Position numbers and translations under genes: made by a program
Notes under the pieces: generated by a model
Told to the model about the DNA's origin: nothing
What the model saw: the letters and a program-made list of their open reading frames with translations, nothing else
Database searches by the model: none
Shown: in pieces, positions 22,529-33,706 of the stretch
How positions within the stretch are numbered: position 1 is the first letter of the stretch
Layout of the letters: the number at the start of each line of letters is the position of its first letter
Source: Hirsutella rhossiliensis
Taxonomy: Eukaryota > Ascomycota > Sordariomycetes > Hypocreales > Ophiocordycipitaceae
Direction of reading: 5' to 3'
DNA: 64,000 nt
Assembly (NCBI RefSeq): GCF_020360975.1
Contig: NW_025408675.1
Location: 1,240,001-1,304,000, forward strand

Positions 22529-24879
22529 ATGGCCGGTGTCAAGAGCGCTTTGCCCTCGCACCTCAAGCCCGCCTCGGAGGGCGCCGACGACAATGGCTTC
22601 GAGAGACGTCACCATGGCAAGACTCGCAGCCACATGGCAAGTCTCTCTTTCTCCTCTCTCAAGGCCAAGCACATCTGTCTCCCACCCCCCACGACGCGCA
22701 GCCAAAGCGTGCCGCCGACCTCTGAAGAGATCGCCTCCAACCTGCTCAACGTCCGCCCCAAGCGGGTTTTGTTCCGCGGCCCATGAACACCTGGGGAACG
22801 GGGGGGCGCGCGCCTCAGGCATCCCCGGCAGTAAAACGCGCGGGTGGCTGCTGCGCCTCGCCGGCCAGGACTCGCGGTTCAATTCACTTTGGAGCTCTGC
22901 CGAGCCACTGCGGCCGGCCTCCAGATTCACTGGCCCGAGCGGCTTGTCGCCACAAGGTTGGCTGGCGGGCGAACCGTCTTGTCGAAGAGCCATCGATTCA
23001 CTGTCGCCCGTTTGTTGACGTAACTCGGAGCCAACGACATGTGCTTTCGACGGCCCCCCGCAGGCTGGCAGAGATCCAGAACACGTTGATCACCCTTTTC
23101 CAAGCCCACGAACGGCATCGACATGCTTTCTCTCTCCTCTTCCACCACACAATCTTCCCCCAGCCTACGCCCAACTCTGCCTCCTACGCTACCGCCTCCA
23201 CCTGCTTTGCAACGACCATCACAACACCGCCTGGCATCGTTTCTTTCATGCCGCTCTCGGCCATGACTCTCCAAGACGAGCTAACCGTGCTCGTTCAGGC
23301 GTTTGAGAACACCTCGACCAATGTGGCCGCTGCCCAGATGCGCAATGCCCTAACCAACCTCGCCGAGACGGTCGAGGATCCCCAGCAGAAGAAGGTATAT
23401 CGGACCTCCCCCGTGCTCGCCTGGCACGGTCGCTGACGTTTTGGGATCCTGAAGCTGTTTGAGACGGAAATGGACAACTTCTTCGCCCTCTTCCGCCGCT
23501 ATCTCAACGACAAGGCCAAGGGAAATGCCGTGTAGGTTTGCTCCTCGCCAGTTGTCATCTCGCGCAGCACACTCATGTCAAGCCGCAGCGACTGGGAACG
23601 CATTGCGCCGCCGGCCCAGGGCCAGGTCGTCGACTACGAGGACCTCGCCAACTCGGAATCCGTCAACTTCCTCAGCAAGCTCGCCGTCTTGAAGCTAAAC
23701 GGTGGTCTGGGAACATCCATGGGCTGCGTCGGCCCCAAGTCCGTCATCGAGGTTCGCGACGGCATGTCATTCCTCGACTTGTCGGTGCGGCAGATTGAGT
23801 ATCTCAACCGAACCTACAACGTCAACGTCCCCTTTATCCTCATGAACTCGTTCAACACCAACGATGACACGGCCGCCATCATCAAGAAATACGAGGGTCA
23901 CAACGTCGATATCCTCACCTTTAACCAGTCACGTTACCCCCGAATATACAAGGACTCGCTGCTGCCGGTGCCCAAGGACTTCAAGTCGTCCATCAACGAG
24001 TGGTACCCGCCCGGGCACGGTGATGTCTTCGAGTCGCTCTACAACTCGGGCATTCTCGACAAGCTGCTCGAGCGCGGCATCGACATCATCTTCCTGTCCA
24101 ACGTTGACAACCTGGGCGCCGTCGTCGACCTGCGCATCCTGCAGCACATGATGGAGACCAAGGCCGAGTACATCATGGAGCTGACCAACAAGACCAAGGC
24201 CGACGTCAAGGGCGGCACCATCATCGACTACGAGGGCTCGGTCCGCCTGCTGGAAATTGCCCAGGTGCCCAAGGAGCATGTCAACGAGTTCAAGTCGATC
24301 AAGAAGTTCAGGTACTTCAACACCAACAACATCTGGCTCAACCTCAAGGCTATCAAGCGCGTCGTGGAGAATGACGAACTGGAGATGGAGATCATCCCCA
24401 ACGGCAAGACGATCCCCGGCGACAAGAAAGGCGAGTCGGACGTTTCCATAATTCAGCTCGAGACGGCTGTGGGTGCCGCCATCCGGCATTTCAACAACGC
24501 CCACGGCGTCAACGTGCCCCGCCGGCGCTTCCTGCCCGTCAAGACGTGCTCGGACCTGATGCTGGTTAAATCGGACCTGTACACGCTCAAGCACGGCCAG
24601 CTGCAGATGAGCGCGGCCCGCTTCGGGGACGCCCCGCTCATCAAGCTGGGCAGCGACTTCAAAAAGGTGTCCGACTTTCAGAAGCGCATCCCGTCGATCC
24701 CCAAGGTGCTGGAGCTGGATCACCTGACCATCACGGGGGCCGTCAACCTGGGCCGCGGCGTCACGCTCAAGGGCACCGTCATCATTGTCGCGACCGAGGG
24801 GAGCACCATTGACATCCCCCCCGGCTCGATCCTGGAGAACGTGGTAGTCCAGGGCAGCTTGCGCCTGTTGGAGCACTAG
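22529..24879 (+). CDS. UGP1: UTP-glucose-1-phosphate uridylyltransferase (UDP-glucose pyrophosphorylase)
   Basis: This cytosolic enzyme makes UDP-glucose from UTP and glucose-1-phosphate, the donor for beta-glucan, glycogen, trehalose and glycoprotein synthesis. The exons are 22529-22636, 23299-23394, 23455-23531 and 23589-24879, giving about 523 residues, the normal fungal length. The nucleotide-binding loop [11 protein letters not shown], the FNQSRYPRI segment, HGD and [10 protein letters not shown] blocks, the [10 protein letters not shown] lysine motif and the C-terminal beta-helix ([17 protein letters not shown]) are all present. The first intron is unusually long (662 nt) and must use a GC donor (ATG followed by GCAAGT) to join SHM to AFENTS; the plausible GT alternative one codon further on breaks the frame. 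An in-frame ATG at 23248, 51 nt before exon 2, could give a second isoform starting inside this intron. Identity is certain; the short exons are well supported. Confidence 0.97.
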
Positions 24880-25800
24880 AGCACGCGTCGATGGAGGCAA
24901 CGGGTGATGCAGCCCGGCAGCGGGAGAGAAGATTGTATCGGCGCCGCATTTGCGCCGTGGCCGTGGACGGTAGAAGGCACAGCATACATGTTGCAAGTAA
25001 GCATGGACCACACGATTCGGTGGCCGGTTTAGCCCGGTTGAATGGGGGACCGGATGACGATGGACGGCCAGCTACTGGTATAATTCGAGATGAAAAAACG
25101 AGTCGGCAATTTCTTTGGGAAACAACCGTCAGGCAGGCCGCTGCATCTTGCGAGACGGCATACGAGATGATGATTGGAGTAGGCCATGACGTAGGTGCAT
25201 CGGGAGATGGGCTCGACGCGAGGGCATTCCGCCCCAGATATCGATGACGAGATCCGATAGGGTAGGGCCGGAGATCCGGAGGTGTCTACTCCGTACTTGG
25301 TGCCGGCCTGTTGGCTGTTGGCGCAAGTTACGGGGTACATTGCTGCGTAGGATATCTGCACCACCGGGTGGTGTTGACGCTACCAGCACGTGGCCACGAG
25401 GCGGTTTTTCTTTTTTTCCTGTCTGGGGAGAAAAGAGAGGAGGGTTGTTGTTGTCGTCATCGTTGTTGTAGTAGTAGTTTTGGCTTGTTGCTGCGCGTAC
25501 GGAGCCGAGGAATCCTGAAGCATTCCGCGCGGCTGCTTCTTCACCTCTCGCCGTCGCTTCCACACACCCACGCACGCACACACAGACAAGCACGCGCGGA
25601 AGATACGGACTGTAAGTCGCCGATTTTTGCTTTGCAGAAGAAAATAAACAAAAGGTAATAGTGATGAGACGAGGACGCGGGACGGACGGGTGGGGGAAAT
25701 GAGGAGAGCGGGTAGACAAAGGGGGCTCGAGCTTCCTGAGCGCCGGCGCTAGGAGAGATTGAGCTATGCTTGATTGCTTGATTACGAATAAAGCGCGGAT

Positions 25801-25836
25801 GCCCGGTGTTGAGCCCGGTGTTGAGCCCGATGTTGA
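25801..25836. repeat. Short 12-bp tandem repeat, three copies
   Basis: GCCCGGTGTTGA occurs twice perfectly and a third time with one change (GCCCGATGTTGA), head to tail in intergenic DNA. Confidence 0.9.
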
Positions 25837-25997
25837 TGCGCAAGGCGGTCCCGTAGAAAAGGAAACGAAGAAAAGGGGCTGACCAGACTCGGGGTGCCTT
25901 GTCCTGGTCGGGCCGCGATGAGACCTTGGTCTCTTGTCTGTCTCTCATTAGACGCTGGCTGAAAAGGCCGTCTGCCGGGCTGAAAATAAGGGGCGCT

Positions 25998-26012
25998 GGG
26001 GGGGGGGGGGGG
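25998..26012 (+). repeat. Poly-G run of 15 bases
   Basis: Fifteen consecutive G followed by A and another GGGG. It is a potential quadruplex-forming or sequencing-difficult site; its length in the assembly may be inexact. Confidence 0.85.
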
Positions 26013-28669
26013 AGGGGAATATCACGAGTGCCTTCCTTTTGGCTTTAGCGGTTGTGGGCAACTGCCGCAATCACGACAATGCTCCATTGCCTACTCCGTA
26101 CCGTTGCCCTGCTGACGAGTGCGTGCAAGGCTCCGATTTGGCCGGATAGTGCATGCGGGAGGGTAATTAAAACAATTTAACAAAAAGGACCCCTGGTCTC
26201 TCTCATATGGTCCAGGGGCCGTGATACGGGCAGGGGCCACGTTGAGGCGCTGGAGCCGGAGATGAGCAGGGAAGTAACCAGATGGATTCCAGAATTCCAT
26301 GGATGGGCGGTCATGCGGATTATACTTTTCACCTCGAGATGGGACGACAAAGTTTGAGTTTATCCGTCGCAATGTGCATACCCGGTGGAGGGGGGCCTGC
26401 CAGGGACGGACAGGGAGGAGAGGAGACAATGGGGGGCGAGCGGGCGGCTTGTGGCGGCCATTGTGCTGGTGGAGACACCGTCTGGGAGCCTGCAACAGAG
26501 GACTGGTCGAGATTCTCAGTCCATTTCAGGCCAGAGAGGAGCGGCAAAAGGAACACAGAGCAGAGACAGAGGCTCGCCAGCCAAACAATAGTTCGCGACA
26601 GGTCTCACAGCCTCGCGGTCTCGGCCGCCTTTTGGACTCGAGTTAGCTCTGTACATAGTACGAAGTAGAGAGATACCGTAAACCATGGGTGAAGGAAAAG
26701 CTTGATTCACACTGTGTACATAGTCAGGTACTCAAGGTCATGTGTGCAGTGACAGCCTGGTTGTTGATTGGCTGTCCAAGCACACGGCGACAGCCGCTTC
26801 CCTCATCCGTCCTTACAGCGGCTGCTAAGTTAATGGCTTGCAGCTTCCGTGTACTCCAGACTCCACACAGTGCTGCAGACACGCCAGTACTACGCGCCCG
26901 ACGCCCCCCAAATGACCTTGTCTGGGAAGGCGAGACATTTTCTCAACGGTCTCGATCTGCACACACAACAGCACACGGCACAGGTTCACGCGCGTGGCTC
27001 TTGCGCACGCACCATGTCGGCGGCCAACTGTTTTGTCCTCTCTGGTTGGTTCCGAGGCATGATTGATTCTGCAGTGATGTGCTTTCTCCGGACAGTGTCA
27101 AAGTGTGTGTGCCAGGCCCGCTTTTGACGGGATGAGGAGTGTGGTAGTGGGGGCAGGTACAGTACCAAATAGTACATGCTATCTGGATTGGTTACCTGGA
27201 CGTCGACGTGGTGGAATGAAGACGCTAATTGATCTCTCAGGCTCAGGACGTGCCCGCATCGCCTTATTTTTTCCAAAGCAAAAAGGTCGGTGCTTTGCCT
27301 GTGTTGACGACCATGATGTTTTTTTGGGGCACACGTGTGCGGCCCATGCGACGTGCGGTCATGTGTCGGGGTATCCGTACCTTGCAGCGTGCATCCATGG
27401 CGTCTGCAGCAAGAACAACAAATGTAGTACGTAGTCAGTCGCCCGAAGGGGACGAGGGATTCGCGCTCTTCTCGATTGACGACGAATTGCCAAGAAGCAA
27501 AGCCCTCACCGTCGAGTCAGGGCTGCGGGCTTTCCGGTCCCCAATTTCCCGCCAGGAAAAGCGGCGGGTGCCGAGCCTCTCTGGAGCATGACAGCGGGCG
27601 GCAAGGCGGTAATGAGGGTGAAACCAGCATGGCGCATCACGGCACGATGCTACCTTGTTGGCTGGTGTTATGTTGCCCCTGTTGCCCCCCCGGGTCTCCA
27701 CTGCGCGATGTTGAAGAAAGTGATTTTGAAAAGGAGAGTGCGGTCGGTACGGATAACCTGGCAGTAAAATCATAGCCGCCAGGATTGGTGGGTGAGGGTG
27801 GGAGGAGAGCGAGGAGAGCTCCCGGGGACGACTCATGCACCCACCAAGACGAGGACCAGCAGGGGGGTGTGGACGACGACTCGCTCTTGGCGCCCCGGCC
27901 AGCCAAATTAGTCGCCTTCATGCCGTGTGCGTGTGTGTTGTGGCCTGGGTTGTATATAGCCTGCCTGTCTGGGTGAAAAAGGAAAGAGATAGGTAGGTAA
28001 TAAGGCGCTCCTTGCTTGTCTGTTATCACACACCCCCCCCTCCTTCCCTCACGCACATACACACGCCCCCGCCCTTCGACCCGCTGCCTTCTATCCGCTG
28101 CCTTTTCCTTTCGGCTATTTCCATCGCCGCTTCCCTCTTCGTTTCTCATCACTCGCTCCCACACTCGTTCGCTCTCACGTTCCTTACCGACCTCTGCTTC
28201 CTCACTCGCACAACCTATAATCGCTTTCTGCTTCCTTGCTTCCCGCACTCGTCGTCATCTCCAGCAGCATCGTGTAAGTTGTACCAACTCATCTCTCCAT
28301 TGTCTGCCGTCTGTTGCCGCCGCGTGTCGCTGCAGCGTGTTTGGACGAGTCGCCTGGGAGAGAGGAAACGGCATTCGGCAAGAACACTCGAGGCGAGCCG
28401 CATGATAACTTGGTCTACCACGAGTCGACGTCGGCGACGCAAGTTTCACATGGAGGCTGGCTGTCCAGAGAGTTCGCGCGTCTGAGACGCAATGCCAAAT
28501 GCTCAACCTTCCCAGCGCCCTCTCCCAGACAGGTTCATCATGCACATCCTAGAGGGCGCGCACAAAAACACGCATCACTACATCCTGCCTTTTATTATAT
28601 CTTGCCTTGCCCGTTTCCGCACTTTGCTGACACGAACCAGTCGACCTTAATCTTCCATCTTCGCCCGAC

Positions 28670-29464
28670 ATGAAATACTCTATCATCGCCCTCTCGGCCT
28701 TGTTCGCCGCCGGCCAGGCTACGCTCGAATTTACCAACTCGGAATTCAATGTCAAGCCTGGCAGGGATTTCCCCCTCACGTGCAACAATGGGGGCTGCGC
28801 CAGTCGCTGCACCATCACCCTCATGCGCGGCCCCAATAGGAATGATATGAAGCCGGTCAAGGTTGTCGGCGAAGGCGGTATGTCAGAGCTTTCTCGACGT
28901 AACACACATCACCTACTGACACAACACCTCCGCCGATCTAGTCGGCATGGAATTTACCATCACGCCCAGTGCGGACTGGCCCGCTGGGCCACTGGCATTC
29001 AAGATCACCAACACCGTGGGAGAGGAAAACTGGAGCTTGGCGTTCCCTTTCGAAGGCACCGGTGCTGTCGACTCTGGCGCCACAGACGTCGCTTCCAGCT
29101 CTCCTGCCGTCTCGACCGCTATCTACGCCTCGGCTCTGAGCAGCGGTATGGCGTCCTCGGCCGCCGCCGAGGTCACGGCGTCTGTCAGCTCTATCCCTAT
29201 TGCCGTCGCCACGCCTGGCCAGAGCTCCCTGATAAACTCGTCTTCGTCTACGACGTCGATGAGCGCTCCTCCGCGCAACCTGAACGCCACTAGCGGTATG
29301 TTAATGCTACTTGCAGTCTTTGGACCCTGTTCGCTGACGTCTTCGCAGGCTCCAACTCCGCGGGTTCGTCTTCATCTAGCGTCCCCACGTCAGGTGTTGA
29401 TCGTGTCTCGGCCTCACTGGCGCTCGTTGCTGGTATTGCCGCTGTTATGGCCTACTTCAACTAG
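28670..29464 (+). CDS. Small secreted GPI-anchored Ser-rich surface protein (Kre9/Knh1-like N-terminal domain)
   Basis: Three exons (28670-28877, 28942-29295, 29349-29464) encode about 225 residues. Residues 1-18 form a signal peptide (MKYSIIALSALFAAGQA). Residues 19-105 form a beta-rich domain (LEFTNSEFNVKPGRDFPL ... MEFTITPSADWPAGPLAFKI) that resembles the immunoglobulin-like N-terminal domain of fungal Kre9/Knh1-type cell-wall proteins, with paired cysteines in CNNGGCASRC. Residues 108-205 are Ser/Thr/Ala-rich and probably O-glycosylated. A GSNSAGSSSSS stretch followed by a hydrophobic C-terminal tail (SASLALVAGIAAVMAYFN) is a typical GPI attachment signal. Both introns are GT-AG and frame-preserving. 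It is likely a plasma-membrane or wall protein; no enzymatic activity is expected. The domain match is by resemblance and moderate; the topology is strong. Confidence 0.85.
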
Positions 29465-30925
29465 ACGCGAGGGGATGAATGTGGGTGTCGCGTCCAAGTT
29501 ATATGGTTGAGATGGTCTGAATATACCTTTGTTTTCCCTTGTTCAGTTCTGACCGCCGCGGAAAATCACAGACGGCAGCGGCTCTGGAGATGGGCTGAGC
29601 CATGTTGGCTTGACCGTCAGTCGCTGCCTTGACGGCGTCCTCGGGGTGTACACTATTCCGATACGTGATTAGTTATGGCTATTAGACTTAATGCGTTGCG
29701 GCATGAGCACACGCTTTCTTACGAATTGTCGACCCGGTGTATGGCCTCCTTGCGTCTGTCCGGTGCCTACAGTAGTTGTCCCGGACTCCTGCATGACGTT
29801 GTTTGTCGTGGCTGGCGGTTCGTCGTTCATGCAAGACAACTTACAGTACGGATACGCCCGCTTTTTCGCCTGTCGACCTCGCATAGATGGGCTTCGATTG
29901 GATAGCCTTTTGCGGGGCCCCGATGGCCCCGAGACAAGACAGCACCAGTTCGCCCTCCTCGCCATCTAACCAAGTGCCGGCGAGGGTGCCTGCAGCATCG
30001 ACGAGACGTGGGCTCGCTTGCCCTGGGCATCTTCTGCTCCTGAGCCAATCGGTGCCCCGGTGGGGGGAGATGGTGTTTGGTTTGCTCCCGTGTGTAACAG
30101 AGGAGAAGGAGGGTGGTGGGGGATGTTAGTTGGGCTGGCTAGGGATGACGAAGCAGCCGGACATGTCTTCGTCTGCCCCGGTGCGCGCGCGCAGTCGTTG
30201 CATGACTTGATACAGTCTATTCTCTCTTTTACTTCTCTACGGAGTACGCACGCGAATGGATGCGCAAAGCATTTGCGTAGCATGCACAAAATACAGCCGT
30301 GAACTGCAAGTGGTTCCCCAGGGCAAGACAAAATAAAAGCCTAGCTAGGGCTACCAGAAAGGTATCGAAAGAAAATAGAGGTACCGTCGTCAAAAAGAGC
30401 CGCGCGCTCTGCCGCGCCACCCGCCGCCCAACCACGAACGCCCTGGCCCCCAACCAGCCGCCAGCCATGGGAGCTTGCCAACGCAACCTCGACTGCTCTC
30501 GCGGGACGACCCTTATCTAGAAATGCCTCTCCACAGTAAAAACGCAGCACCCAAGGCAAACGCCACAAACCCCCCCCCCTTTCAAGTGTCGACGCTGTCA
30601 TCCATCCCTACATCGCTAGGCCCGCCCTTCCCTTTAGCTTCGCCGCCTGCTCGTCTTCACATGCCAGAACCGCCCTCGAGAGGAGCCACCATCGCTAGCG
30701 CTACAATGTGGGTATTCATTCATGCGTCCGACGACCTTGTGCGTGCCATGCGAAGACTACCGCACTGCCCCGGCAAACTCGTCATAAATTTTGCGCGTAA
30801 AGGACCCGTCTGAATCGACTCTTGCCCATACGGCACCCCCCATGCAACACAGACCCTTGTCCACTCCCGTCTTCCCAACACGGCCAAACAAGAGACCAGG
30901 GGGCAAAACGCGAACACCTATGCCG
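29465..30925. other. Convergent intergenic region
   Basis: About 1.5 kb between two convergent genes, with no supported coding region. It contains GTACGGATA at 29846 and TACGGAGTAC at 30238. Confidence 0.55.
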
Positions 30926-33706
30926 TCATACTCCTGGCGCCACTGGCGGCGCAAGCCCAGTGCCGGCAACTTCCCCGCTGCCCATGTTTGCAAAGTTCAA
31001 ATTCTCAGAGTGCCAGTTCCACAGAGGCGCCAGTTCCCCGAGCTGTGCTTGCGTCACGGTTTCAAGCTCGAAGTCGGGAGCCTCGTCTTCGGCCGCCGGC
31101 GGCGGAAAATTGCCGCCACGATCCATGACGCGCTGCGTGAAGCCTTCGACAGGGACGGCACTAAAGTCGCCAACGGTGGAAAAGGACAAGCGCATCGCGT
31201 CGTCCATGCCCGGAGGCGAGCTCTCGGAGCAGGTAGAGTAGTCAGATTGGGCTCTCCCGTCGCTGGCCACTCCACTGCTCTGGGGGGCCGCCACACAGTT
31301 CCTCCGTAAAATCGGTCGAGGCACGGGCGGAATGTCAAAGTGGTCGCCATAGCCAGCAGCCACAGGAGCAGACGCGGCCGGCATGTTGACCGTATTGTGC
31401 ACGGGCGCTGGGGCCATGGCCACCGATTCGGGCACAGGCTTGGGCAAGTTGGATGTCATCTTGGCCTTCTTCCGGGCATGGCTTTGACGAGGCGCCGTCG
31501 GCGACGGCAGTCTGCGCACCAGTCGCTCCAGCAAATCGTACGACGTCCTCGACGTCTTGGATATCTTATTGAGGCACTGAAGCATGGCCACCGCGTCGCT
31601 AATGGCGTACAGTATCTCGTCCCGCTCTGCCAGCATGTGATCACTGTCCTTGATGACGGCCGTGCAGAGGATGGCAGCTGTGTCAAAGATGGAGAAGACA
31701 ATGAAGTGGAGCCGGCCGTCTCGGTTGTAGATGCTGTTGACCCAGCTCCGCAGCGATGTCATCAGCTTCAGCGAGTAGGAGACGCCAATGGCTCGGATGC
31801 TCAGCTCCTCGGGCGGCGTATCCGAGGTATACGACTTGACCATGTAGTGTCTGATTGGGTTCAGAATCAACAGACACGCCATGGTATTGACGTAATACCG
31901 ATGCGGGAAAATCCATGGGAACTGAGAGTCCTTGGACTTGTCGGGGTTCTCCAGTTGATAGACGGGAGGGAACTGGAGTATCCATGCCTCGATCAGAACC
32001 TGATACTCCTGGACCTCGGGTGGCTTGATGATGTTCTTGGGGGCGCTGAACCGCGACGCCAATTGCCGCGTCAGCGCCGATTGCAGCTTCATGTGGAGCA
32101 ACGGAGACGGCGCTTGACCCGAAAACCGCTCCAGCGTCAGCGAAGGAAGCTCAGCATTGCAGTCCTCCCTGTTGATGATTTTCGGTCGGGAGAGACCGGA
32201 CGATATCTGCCTGTCGCAGGAGATGAGTGCCATAATCGCCGGGTTGGAGGGCCGGGCTCAAACTCACCAGTCCCAAGTATCGAGAATGCACCAGAGTCTC
32301 CTCCGCATTTCGCGCTCATGCTCTGTTTCTGTGCCCTCTGGTGGCTCCCTATGGTACCCTGACCGGCAAGTCAACATGCAGTCCAGGACCAAAAACAAGA
32401 GGGGAGTCACGACTTACCGAGTTCCTTGGCTTCGAGAATGGCGGCGCTGAGGACATGCCAGGCCTCGAGAAATCTGGCTTCGGCTTTGTACCAGTAGCAC
32501 GAGTGCATCAGGCGTTGGACATTGAGCATATGGAAATGGCCAACGGGGATGACACTGCCGAGTTCCCGCACGGCGCAATGAAGCGTCTCCGAGAGTGCAT
32601 CGGCGGTCATGCTCGAGGCACGCTGGAGGTCCGCCTGCATTTCGTTGTCCGCGTGCTGGACACAGCAGGCACATATCATTGCCAGGAGGCAGGTGTATTG
32701 AAGAGTGATTTGCCGGCCCTTAGACCGTCTTTCCCACCAGATGTGATACTCACGCAGGAAGTCGGGGGGATAGATGATGTAGTAGTGATAGTTGATATCG
32801 TGCGTAAAATTACGGACGAGATCGTCTGGAGAAACCAAGTCAGCCACTCTCGTCCCCTTTCCGAGCTCGGTCCTATTGGAGACAGGCACGAGGAAAGAAC
32901 TGGGGCTTCGTGTCCGGCCGCGTGAAGAGGCGACGAGTGGGACATGTGGCGAGGAGACGTTGGGTTTGAGACTTACCCATGACCTGGCGCTGTGGCAACA
33001 GCTGCAGGACTCGCTCGATCTGAGGCGAGGAATCTGGGGCGGCAAAGTCCTCCTTTGGAGCCGACTTGGAAGATTTGGTCTATACAACACAAACGAGTCA
33101 ACATGCGAATCATAGACGACAAGGGGCATGGAGCAAAAGGGATTGACAGCAGTCGTGCACGGCTCTGGGTGCCCGTGGTTACTTTGCAACACCAAAACGT
33201 ACCTGTGACTCTATACCAAGCGTCGTGAACAAGCGCGCGGCGGCCAGGGCATCAAACCCGGGGGTCTCGGCAGAAGGCTTGGCCTCTGAGCGGGGGGCCA
33301 GCGTGGAGGAAGGGGGCTCGTTTCTGGCATAGTCCTTGTCCTTGACGATGGGGTGTGACGGGGCAACAGAGGGTGGGTTGGCGACGGTGTTGTTGGAGCA
33401 GTAGCTGTATCGACATTCGTCGGCTATCTTCCGACGTTGACAGCGGTCGCACGGCCACTCACGGTTGCACTGTTGATTAAGATGTTAGCACAACGGTCAA
33501 GGAAACGACAAGTTGTGCGTCGGGCATGCTCGACGGAGGCGCGTCATGGAAGGCATCCTCACCTTTTGCTTCCTGCGCTGGCACTCGGTACAGGCGGAGC
33601 GATTGTAGCCCGCCGTCACGTCGACGCTTGCCGTGGCCGGGGTCGCCGCCGTCACCGTGGCCGTCACTGTGGCGCTGGAAGCGCTCACGCCCGCGCGGAC
33701 AGACAT
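30926..33706 (-). CDS. Zn(II)2Cys6 binuclear-cluster transcription factor with fungal-specific domain
   Basis: Six exons (33706-33563, 33469-33203, 33079-32977, 32825-32418, 32358-32268, 32210-30926) give about 765 residues. The DNA-binding cluster is complete: Cys39 and Cys42, then Cys49, Cys55, Cys58 and Cys67, spaced C-x2-C-x6-C-x5-C-x2-C-x8-C. The first intron splits the cluster exactly before Cys49. A helical fungal transcription-factor homology domain follows: DFLREYHIWWERR, TLQYTCLLAMICACC, ALSETLHCAVREL, then LGYHREPPEG and the RRRLWCILDTWDW hallmark near residue 330. The last 180 residues are a Pro/Ser-rich, partly acidic region likely to activate transcription. The open frame extends upstream to a stop without another ATG, so 33706 is the best start unless an unseen 5' exon exists. 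No target pathway can be assigned; neighbours give no cluster context. Confidence 0.93.

Larger units (their letters stand above)
24880..28669. other. Intergenic region of 3.8 kb
   Basis: No supported gene. Notable items are TACTCCGTAC at 25287 and 26092, a TTGTTG-rich stretch near 25440-25470, a 12-bp triple repeat at 25801-25836, a run of 15 G at 25998-26012, and a long pyrimidine-rich tract at 28010-28260 that may be the leader of the downstream surface-protein gene. Frames crossing this DNA lack domains. Confidence 0.55.

Noticed and set aside
23929..25011. 360-codon minus-strand frame opposite UGP1
   Set aside because: Antisense shadow of the UGP1 last exon, rich in Asp/Val/Leu/Gly/His as expected from mirrored codons.
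31340..32362. 340-codon plus-strand frame opposite the Zn2Cys6 gene
   Set aside because: It overlaps exons with clear family motifs on the other strand and has no motif itself.
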